Source of the DNA: Deltaproteobacteria bacterium
Lineage (GTDB): Bacteria > Myxococcota_A > Polyangia > JAAYKL01
Reading direction: 5' to 3'
DNA: 11,357 nt
Assembly (NCBI GenBank): GCA_011389755.1
Contig: JAABTR010000182.1
Location: 1-11,357 of the forward strand
Part shown: positions 6,482 to 11,357 of the stretch, in pieces
Position numbering within the stretch: position 1 is the stretch's first letter
Layout of the letters: the number at the start of each line of letters is the position of its first letter
The notes under the pieces: model-generated
Database searches by the model: none
Seen by the model: only the letters and a program-made list of their open reading frames with translations
Told to the model about the DNA's origin: nothing
Program-made: the position numbers and the translations under genes

Positions 6482-7582
6482 ATGAAGAAGCTGATATTTT
6501 TGTTTGTCATCGCCTGTTCGCTTTCGGCGCGCACCGGCGCCGCAGAGGTCGAAGTCGACGGGGAGTCATTCAAAGTGATCGACACCCACCTTCACTTCGG
6601 CGAGTTTGGGCAGATGGCGCTCAAGGGCAAGAAGTTCACCATCGGCGCCATGCCCGGGTTCGTCAAGCTCTATGCGCCGGGGGTCATGGCCCAAGGCGTC
6701 AGGCCCTACGCCAAACACCTGGGGATCGCCTCCCAGCTGGAGATGGCAGGGGTGGACCACGGCATCTTGCTGGCCGTCTACACGCACCACACCACCGGTT
6801 ACGCTACCAACGCGGCGCTCGCCGCATGGCTGGCCGACCCGCGGAATGTGGCGGACGACGGCAGGCCGATATTTTGGGGGCTGGTGAGCATCAACTTCGA
6901 CGACTTCGACACGCCGAATCTCGCTTCTGAGCGGTTGGAGGCGATGCGCAGCTATCTCGTCGATTATCCGGAGCTCATCGTCGGTATCAAGCTCGCCCAC
7001 GCCCATCAAAACGTCCCGTTTGATGATGAGCTCTACCACGGGGTCTACGGAGTCGCGGCCGAGACGGGCGTACCTGTGCTCCTCCATACAGGCTTTTCTC
7101 CATTTCCAGGCTCCTCGGATGATGCGCACTACTACGACACGGCCTACTTAGAAGATGTCGTGGCGGGGTATGACGGCCAGGACGGGCGCCCCCTCGTCAA
7201 CTTCGTCTTCGCCCACACGGGGCAGGGGGACAAGCGCTCCGTCGACAGCGCCCTGCGCATGGCCAGGGATTATCCGAACGTCTACCTGGATTTGAGCGCG
7301 CTCAAAGGCCCGTTTCTTTTGGACGAAAAAGGCGAAGAGCTCTCAGCCGAGGATCAGGAGAAGGCCCACAACGCGTCGCAGCTGCCCTACGTCGTGCAGA
7401 AAATCAAGGAGTACGAGATCGTTCACAAGGCCCTGTGGTCCACGGACGGCCCCCAGTACTCCGGCATGGTAAAGAGCTACCTGAACCACTGCCTGACGAT
7501 CTTTAAAGAAGCCGGCTTCACCGGTGAGGAGCTGCGCGCTGTGCTGTCGGAAAACGGCGCAAAGGTATTTGGACTCGAGTAA
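6482..7582 (+). CDS. Exported metal-dependent hydrolase, amidohydrolase-2 family
   Basis: This 366-residue protein is a TIM-barrel metal enzyme of the amidohydrolase-2 family (ACMSD, gamma-resorcylate decarboxylase and related hydrolases). The metal set is complete: D-T-H36-L-H38 on strand 1, L-H202-T-G, F-A-H245-T-G, and S-T-D322-G-P on the last strand. Members hydrolyse amide, ester or lactone bonds or decarboxylate ring acids; the substrate here cannot be told. A signal peptide (MKKLIFLFVIACSLSARTGA, cleavage near residue 21) places it in the periplasm, which is unusual because many family members are cytoplasmic. An ATG at 6458 would overlap the upstream stop by 4 nt. The ATG at 6482 is preferred, with GGGAGGAG about 8 nt upstream and the signal peptide starting there. 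It is the second gene of a two-gene unit and converges on carbamate kinase 60 bp away. Confidence 0.9.
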   Translation: MKKLIFLFVIACSLSARTGAAEVEVDGESFKVIDTHLHFGEFGQMALKGKKFTIGAMPGFVKLYAPGVMAQGVRPYAKHLGIASQLEMAGVDHGILLAVYTHHTTGYATNAALAAWLADPRNVADDGRPIFWGLVSINFDDFDTPNLASERLEAMRSYLVDYPELIVGIKLAHAHQNVPFDDELYHGVYGVAAETGVPVLLHTGFSPFPGSSDDAHYYDTAYLEDVVAGYDGQDGRPLVNFVFAHTGQGDKRSVDSALRMARDYPNVYLDLSALKGPFLLDEKGEELSAEDQEKAHNASQLPYVVQKIKEYEIVHKALWSTDGPQYSGMVKSYLNHCLTIFKEAGFTGEELRAVLSENGAKVFGLE

Positions 7583-7642
7583 GTCGGTCCCCTTCGAAGC
7601 GATCCCGCCGAACGACCTATCCTTAGCCCTGCCGAAAAAGAA

Positions 7643-8629
7643 TCAGCAGCTGCCGATGATGTGGGTCCCGCCCTTGCCCTGCAGGGCCGCGGGGAGAGTC
7701 TGGGGGTTGGTGACGATGGCGCGTTTGCCGCCCTTTTCGAGGAACTCGATGACCGCCTCGACCTTGGGGCCCATGCTGCCGGCGGGGAACTCTCCGGATT
7801 CGTTCAGCTCGGCCAGCTGTTCCGCGGTGATGGCGCTGATGGCCGTCTCGTTTTCGCTGTTGAAGCCGGTGAAAATCTGGGGAACCTCGGTTAAGATGAT
7901 GAAGATCTCCGCGCCGATCTCGTTGGCCAGGATGGACGACGAGAGGTCCTTGTCGATGACCGCCTCGACCCCGTCGTAGTGGCCGTCTTCTTTCTTGATG
8001 ATGGGGATGCCGCCGCCGCCGCAGGCGATGACGATGTTGCCGGCCTCGGCCGACTCTCGGATCATGTGCCGCTGGATGACTTTCTTCGGCCGCGGGGACG
8101 GGACCACCCGGCGCCACCCGCGTCCGGCCGCGTCCTCGGCGATCTTCCAGCCGAGATCCTTGGCCCTTTTTTCGGCCTCGTCCTTGGTCAAGAAGGGGCC
8201 GACCGGCTTGGTCGGGTTTTGGAAGGCTTCGTCGTCGGGATCCACGCGAACCTGGGTTATCACAGTGACCACGTATTTTTTTTCGGTGGACGTCGGCAGC
8301 TCTTTGAGCTGGTTGAGCATGGCCTGCTGTAGAAAATAGCCGAGGCTGCCTTCCGTTTCGGCGACGAGCACGTCCAGCGGCATCTTCGGGACGCTCTGCT
8401 CTCCGGACTCGTTGAGCAAGAGCAGGTGGCCGACCTGGGGGCCGTTGCCGTGGGTCACCACCATCTTGTAGCCTTTTTCCACCAGCGTCATCAGGATTTT
8501 GCAGATGGCCGCCGCGTTCGTCTCCTGCTGCTCGACGGTCCCTTTTTCGCCTTTTTGCATGAAGGCGTGACCGCCTAAGGCCACGAGCACGATTGGCTTA
8601 TCTTTGACAGGTTTTTGCACTGCGCTCAC
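7643..8629 (-). CDS. arcC: Carbamate kinase
   Basis: This cytoplasmic enzyme interconverts carbamoyl phosphate plus ADP with carbamate plus ATP, usually the last, ATP-yielding step of arginine deiminase or ureide fermentation. At 328 residues it is slightly longer than the typical 310. Family motifs are present in order: VALGG (about 16-20), T-H-G-N-G-P-Q-V-G (59-67), D-P-x-D-E-A-F-x-N-P-T-K-P-x-G-P-F-L (130-147), G-R-G-W-R-R-V-V-P-S-P-x-P (169-181), CGGGGIP (203-209), E-A-V-I-D-K-D (222-228) and G-S-M-G-P-K-V-E-A (284-292). The usual Asn of the N-terminal A-L-G-G-N motif is His21 here. The start is a GTG at 8629; a second GTG at 8620 has the better ribosome site (GAGGAG, 8 nt upstream), so the true start may be three codons later. 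No arcA, arcB or antiporter gene is near, so the pathway partner is elsewhere or different. Confidence 0.93.
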   Translation of the reverse strand: MSAVQKPVKDKPIVLVALGGHAFMQKGEKGTVEQQETNAAAICKILMTLVEKGYKMVVTHGNGPQVGHLLLLNESGEQSVPKMPLDVLVAETEGSLGYFLQQAMLNQLKELPTSTEKKYVVTVITQVRVDPDDEAFQNPTKPVGPFLTKDEAEKRAKDLGWKIAEDAAGRGWRRVVPSPRPKKVIQRHMIRESAEAGNIVIACGGGGIPIIKKEDGHYDGVEAVIDKDLSSSILANEIGAEIFIILTEVPQIFTGFNSENETAISAITAEQLAELNESGEFPAGSMGPKVEAVIEFLEKGGKRAIVTNPQTLPAALQGKGGTHIIGSC

Positions 8630-8701
8630 TCCTCGCTCTTCCTAAATAGCTGCCCAGAAGGGCCGACGAAAAAGAGGAGACAGTCTTCCCGGTCTGGCGG
8701 G

Positions 8702-8719
8702 ATAAATCAAGTGATTGAT
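8702..8719. promoter_or_regulatory. Overlapping dyads between carbamate kinase and the NrfJ-like gene
   Basis: ATAAATCA-AG-TGATTGAT is an inverted repeat with one mismatch in eight. Within it, ATCAA (8706-8710) and TTGAT (8715-8719) form a second perfect dyad with a 4-bp centre. The site lies 73 bp upstream of the carbamate kinase start in an intergenic region shared with the divergent NrfJ-like gene, a good place for an operator. The half-sites resemble FNR/CRP-type TTGAT boxes, but in the reverse order, so no regulator is named. Confidence 0.35.
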
Positions 8720-8812
8720 ACGATCCGCGAGACTTCGGTGAGCTTTTCGCCCGCGCCGACAAAAAAAAAATCGCAGACGTTTCGCGCGGTCTTACGTTAT
8801 ATGCATTTGAGG

Positions 8813-8836
8813 CGCCCTTGCGCCCTTGCGCGCTTG
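8813..8836. repeat. Three 8-bp tandem repeats upstream of the NrfJ-like gene
   Basis: CGCCCTTG, CGCCCTTG and CGCGCTTG stand head to tail, the third differing at one base. They end 61 bp before the ATG at 8897, so they may lie in the 5' untranslated leader or near the promoter. No function is evident. Confidence 0.7.
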
Positions 8837-8896
8837 AGCGAACCCGAAGTCCGACAAAGGTCGCCTACATCCTTCGATAAAGCAGGAGAGAAAAAA

Positions 8897-9436
8897 ATGA
8901 AAAACACACTCATCACATTCGCGGCGCTCGCATTTGTTTTTGCCGGCGTTGGATGCAAAGAAGACAAAGCCCAGGTGGGCGAGGAGCTCGACCGGCTCGG
9001 CCGGGCCGCCGCGCCGCCTGCGGGGCAGCTCGCCGCCGGGGCTCCCAAGGCGAAGCTGCCTCCCATGGGAGGTGCCTCGAGCACGCAAGGAAGCGGCCAG
9101 GTCCACGAAGGCGAGGTCTTAGAGAGCATCGATGTGCCCAACTACACCTACGTCCACCTCAAGAAAGAGGACGGCGCTCAAGTCTGGGCGGCGATACCGT
9201 CGGACAAGGTTGAAAAAGGGGCCAAGATCTCCATCACCGAGTCCCTCGTCATGAAGGATTTCGCGAGTCGTTCCTTGGGGCGCACGTTCGACGTTATCGT
9301 GTTTGGGACCCGAAAAGGCGCGGTCCCGGCGCAAGGCGGCGCGCCTGCGGACATGGGGCTCCCCGAGGGCCATCCGCCCATCGGCGGCAAAGCTCCCAAG
9401 CCCGCCGCTCCCAAGCCCGCCGCTCCCAAGAGCTGA
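8897..9436 (+). CDS. NrfJ-like OB-fold lipoprotein
   Basis: The 179-residue protein has a lipoprotein signal peptide with C20 after A-G-V-G, then a Gly/Ala/Pro-rich linker to about residue 70. The core domain (about 70-137) matches the small NrfJ-type domain: G-E-V-L-E-S-x-x-V-x-x-Y-T-Y-V, V-W-A-A-I-P, and the closing M-K-D-F-A-S-R-S-L-G-R-T-F-D-V-I-V-F-G. NrfJ is encoded with cytochrome c nitrite reductase in Wolinella-type nrfHAIJ operons; its exact role is unknown, and similar domains occur as stand-alone exported proteins. The C-terminus is a Pro/Ala/Lys repeat (PKPAA, about 167-178). The frame opens at 8615, but the ATG at 8897 has AGGAG 9 nt upstream and starts the signal peptide. The stop is 16 bp from that of gspC, which converges on it. 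No nitrite reductase gene is in the window. Homology is by motif recognition. Confidence 0.8.
   Translation: MKNTLITFAALAFVFAGVGCKEDKAQVGEELDRLGRAAAPPAGQLAAGAPKAKLPPMGGASSTQGSGQVHEGEVLESIDVPNYTYVHLKKEDGAQVWAAIPSDKVEKGAKISITESLVMKDFASRSLGRTFDVIVFGTRKGAVPAQGGAPADMGLPEGHPPIGGKAPKPAAPKPAAPKS
9392..9430. repeat. 15-bp tandem repeat at the end of the NrfJ-like gene
   Basis: About 2.6 identical copies of GCTCCCAAGCCCGCC encode the A-P-K-P-A tail of the NrfJ-like lipoprotein. The unit is five codons, so copy changes would keep the frame. The tail probably forms an extended Pro-rich, positively charged end. Confidence 0.8.
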
Positions 9437-9452
9437 CGCGGCGCGTCGAGAC

Positions 9453-10397
9453 TCATCGAACCCGAATGGTGAGATCCATCGGCTTGCCCCGGCGGGTGAT
9501 TGAGAACGTCAGATCCGAGGCTGAACGCAGGCTCTGGTAGGCGCCCAAGGCCTGGTCGACGCTTGTGATGTGAGCGCCGTTGACGGCGTGGATGACATCG
9601 CCGCGCTTGGCGCCGAGCAGCGCCAGCGGGCTGTTGGCTTGGAACCGGCGCAGTTTAAAGCCCACGACCTTGCCGTTTTGTTTGTGGGGGCGGACCCGCA
9701 CGCTTCTTATGAAAGAGGAGGGATCCCTCAGGACGGTGTCCACGAGCGATCGGTCCACCACCCGCTCGGTCTCGCTGATGACTTGGACCCCGTCTTTGAA
9801 ATCATTCTCAGGGGCCTGGTCGTCGGATGTTCGGGCCGAACGCCGCCGTATCGGCACATTTTTTTCGTCACCGAACAGGTCGATGAAGCACTCGTCCGAG
9901 CTGCCGCGCAAAAACAGGTAGCGCCAGGTGATGCCCGTCACGGTGCGGTTGTCGACCTGGTCGCCCACCCGGGCGAGCCGCGGCTTGCCCGACTCATTTA
10001 TCGAGGCGAAGGACCACTCCTGGTAATTCTTGTCGGCCACGGTGGCCAGTATCTTGACGCTGCTCGACGAGCACGGGATCAGCGGCAAGTCCCCTGACGC
10101 CGTGGGGTCTTCCGACGAGTCGAGGAAGGAGCCGGCGAGCGGCGCGTCCGAGATGGGGCCGGTCTCCGAGTCGAACATGTTGCGCTCAAGGATCTTCGAG
10201 CCGTCAGGGTCGCTCTGGGCGGATCTTGCGGGACGGCGGGGGCGAGCCCTCGGCGCGTCGGCGAGCTCCATCGCGGGGACCATCGCGGTCACCTTGGATG
10301 CGACGAGCTCACCGGTTCCGCTGGCCAAAAAGTACGACATGGTCAACACCGAGCCGAGGTTGAAGACCCAAAAATACTTCGTCAGCAGTTTTTCCAT
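9453..10397 (-). CDS. gspC: Type II secretion system inner-membrane protein GspC
   Basis: GspC links the inner-membrane platform of the type II secretion system to the GspD secretin. This 314-residue product has the family layout: a short cytoplasmic N-terminus, one membrane segment (about 8-27), a Pro/Arg-rich linker (about 45-65), an HR domain starting with the typical I-L-E-R-N-M-F-D (69-76) and running to about 180, a second linker, and a C-terminal PDZ domain (about 235-314) with L-L-G-A-K-R-G-D-V-I-H-A-V-N-G. The final strands read L-T-F-S-I-T-R-R-G-K-P-M-D-L-T-I. It is a little longer than usual, from the linkers. The ATG at 10397 has only a weak upstream GAAGAG. In most genomes gspC precedes gspD; here the next gene downstream is the convergent NrfJ-like gene, so it is detached from any gsp cluster. 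Confidence 0.88.
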   Translation of the reverse strand: MEKLLTKYFWVFNLGSVLTMSYFLASGTGELVASKVTAMVPAMELADAPRARPRRPARSAQSDPDGSKILERNMFDSETGPISDAPLAGSFLDSSEDPTASGDLPLIPCSSSSVKILATVADKNYQEWSFASINESGKPRLARVGDQVDNRTVTGITWRYLFLRGSSDECFIDLFGDEKNVPIRRRSARTSDDQAPENDFKDGVQVISETERVVDRSLVDTVLRDPSSFIRSVRVRPHKQNGKVVGFKLRRFQANSPLALLGAKRGDVIHAVNGAHITSVDQALGAYQSLRSASDLTFSITRRGKPMDLTIRVR

Positions 10398-10543
10398 CTG
10401 AAATCTCTTCGCGCCTCACCTTGAAAAAAGGCAAGTGCATGCGAGGCACCCTTTCTCGACGAGATAGAACGTTCGGCGCCGCCGTTCGATTCCGCACAGC
10501 GCATTTTTTGTAACGGGCCTTCGAATAGGAAGTTTACCCCAAT

Positions 10544-10567
10544 CCTCGCGAGGTGAGAAACCGGTTT
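10544..10567. promoter_or_regulatory. Two adjacent perfect 10-bp palindromes in the gspC/PEGA promoter region
   Basis: CCTCGCGAGG (10544-10553) and AAACCGGTTT (10558-10567) are each perfectly palindromic, 4 bp apart, in the 293-bp region between the divergent gspC and PEGA genes. Dimeric regulators bind such sites, but the sequences match no operator I recognise. Confidence 0.3.
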
Positions 10568-10587
10568 TGAAAGGTTGACGATTACAA

Positions 10588-10613
10588 AGGGCAGCCCACG
10601 AAAAAGCAGCCCT
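10588..10613 (+). promoter_or_regulatory. Possible hairpin upstream of the PEGA-domain gene
   Basis: AGGGCAGC and GCAGCCCT can pair as an 8-bp stem with one A-A mismatch around a 10-nt loop. It lies about 80 bp before the preferred start of the PEGA gene. No U-run follows, so it is not a terminator; it could be a leader structure or a chance dyad. Confidence 0.25.
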
Positions 10614-10690
10614 CGAGCCGGTATCGTGTATCCTTATTTTTAAGCGCGTAAATGACCGAGAAGCGAAAAACGATGAAGGACATCAAAATC

Positions 10691-11284
10691 ATGAAGTGGT
10701 GGCTCAAAGCGAGGATCTTTGCCGGGATCTTTGCCATCGGGATCATCGCGCTTCAGTGCCCGGCGGCGCATGCCCAGAAGACGGGAGTGGTCAAGGTGGA
10801 TACGAACCCGGTCGGGGCGTATGTGTACGCCCAGGGCAAAGCCTGGGGGCCCACACCGGTGTTTGTGGAGCTTCAAGCGGGGAGCCACACCTTGGTGATC
10901 ACGCGAGACGGCTACGCTCCGGTCACCCGGAAGGTGAGCGTCCGCACAGACCGGGTCGAGCGGCTGGATGTCAAGCTCGCGTTGCACCCGGGGGAGAGTA
11001 TTCGGGTGCATCAGACGGACGCCGGCGGCGCGGACGACGGGCCGGGGACCGTCGCCGTGGTGACCCACCCGCCCGGCTTGACGATCTTCATGAACGACCT
11101 GCTCGTCCCGCAGACCACCCCCGTGGTCTTCGATATCCGCTCGGGCATTTATGAGCTCAGGCTGGAGCACGGTGGCCAGCGCGTCTACCGCAAGACCGTC
11201 TTCGTCCGAGCGGGGCGCATGATGGAGCTCGATCTCACTGTCAAGCGCAGCCGCCGCATCGACGACTCAGACCCCTGGGAGTAA
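10691..11284 (+). CDS. Exported protein with two PEGA domains
   Basis: The predicted 197-residue protein has a signal peptide (about 1-28, ending P-A-A-H-A before QKTG) and two PEGA-type repeats. The first (about 33-97) reads V-V-K-V-D-T-N-P-V-G-A-Y-V-Y, then G-P-T-P, L-Q-A-G-S-H-T-L-V-I and D-G-Y. The second (about 119-184) reads V-A-V-V-T-H-P-P-G-L-T-I-F-M-N, then T-T-P and I-R-S-G-I-Y-E-L-R-L. PEGA domains are small beta modules of surface and periplasmic proteins, common in deltaproteobacteria; no enzymatic role is known. A Gly/Asp-rich linker (about 110-118) separates them. In-frame ATGs at 10652 and 10673 could add 13 or 6 residues. I prefer 10691 because AAGGA lies about 10 nt upstream and the signal peptide is more typical. 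No downstream partner is visible before the window ends. Confidence 0.85.
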   Translation: MKWWLKARIFAGIFAIGIIALQCPAAHAQKTGVVKVDTNPVGAYVYAQGKAWGPTPVFVELQAGSHTLVITRDGYAPVTRKVSVRTDRVERLDVKLALHPGESIRVHQTDAGGADDGPGTVAVVTHPPGLTIFMNDLLVPQTTPVVFDIRSGIYELRLEHGGQRVYRKTVFVRAGRMMELDLTVKRSRRIDDSDPWE

Positions 11285-11302
11285 GCCGCAAGTCGCCCCT
11301 TT

Positions 11303-11335
11303 GAAGCCTCGCCGCGCGACGTGTAGCGGCGCTTC
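11303..11335 (+). terminator. Candidate terminator hairpin after the PEGA gene
   Basis: GAAG-CCT-CGCCGC can pair with GCGGCG-CTTC as a 10-bp stem with a 3-nt bulge and a 10-nt loop, starting 18 bp after the stop. The following TCGATTTATTC is only mildly T-rich, so termination efficiency is uncertain. Confidence 0.35.
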
Positions 11336-11357
11336 TCGATTTATTCACACTATTGCC

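Noticed and set aside
6566..7129. 187-codon open frame on - opposite the amidohydrolase
   Set aside because: The opposite strand carries the full metal-binding motif set; this frame is a shadow.
8761..8770. Run of ten A in the arcC/nrfJ-like gap
   Set aside because: A homopolymer in non-coding DNA; no stem precedes it on either strand, so it is not a terminator, and it cannot alter a reading frame.
10309..10497. 62-codon open frame on - reaching into the gspC/PEGA gap
   Set aside because: It overlaps the start of gspC out of frame, and has no ribosome site or protein-like composition.

Overview
The window (11,357 bp, GC-rich, tightly packed) looks like an ordinary chromosomal stretch from a Gram-negative, didermic bacterium. 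Lipoprotein signal peptides, a type II secretion GspC, an L,D-transpeptidase, a PEGA-domain protein and a WXXGXW-repeat protein together suggest a deltaproteobacterium-like lineage (Myxococcota/Bradymonadales type). This assignment is an inference from gene content and style; there is no rRNA or marker gene to test it. I see no tRNA, rRNA, CRISPR array, insertion sequence, phage gene or integrase.

Layout from left to right: (1) the C-terminal end of an M3-family zinc oligopeptidase on +. (2) A large membrane-anchored L,D-transpeptidase (YkuD) on -, convergent with it. (3) A divergent hotdog-fold acyl-CoA thioesterase on +. (4) A WXXGXW-repeat exported protein with a Lys/Glu-rich tail on -, ending 11 bp from the thioesterase stop. 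(5) A 601-residue lipoprotein on - with two Cys clusters and a faint class II chelatase-like pattern. (6) Divergently on +, a two-gene unit: a small lipoprotein with two SmpA/BLIP-like repeats, and an exported amidohydrolase of the amidohydrolase-2 family. (7) Carbamate kinase on -. (8) A divergent NrfJ-like lipoprotein on +. (9) GspC on -, convergent with it. (10) A divergent PEGA-repeat exported protein on +.

Eight of the ten genes complete in the window carry a signal peptide or membrane anchor, so the region is mostly about the cell envelope: cell-wall cross-linking, exported hydrolysis, secretion and surface or periplasmic proteins. Only the thioesterase and the carbamate kinase look cytoplasmic. 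Apart from the lipoprotein-amidohydrolase pair there is no clear operon, and several genes usually found in clusters (gspC, nrfJ, arcC) stand alone here. No gene-free stretch exceeds 300 bp; the longest (about 270 to 295 bp) are the divergent promoter regions at 5595-5864, 8630-8896 and 10398-10690, which hold short dyad symmetries listed below.

I did not find a convincing new multi-gene system. The least explained parts are the 601-aa Cys-cluster lipoprotein facing the lipoprotein/amidohydrolase pair across a strong inverted repeat, and the solitary NrfJ-like protein beside a carbamate kinase with an altered N-terminal motif.
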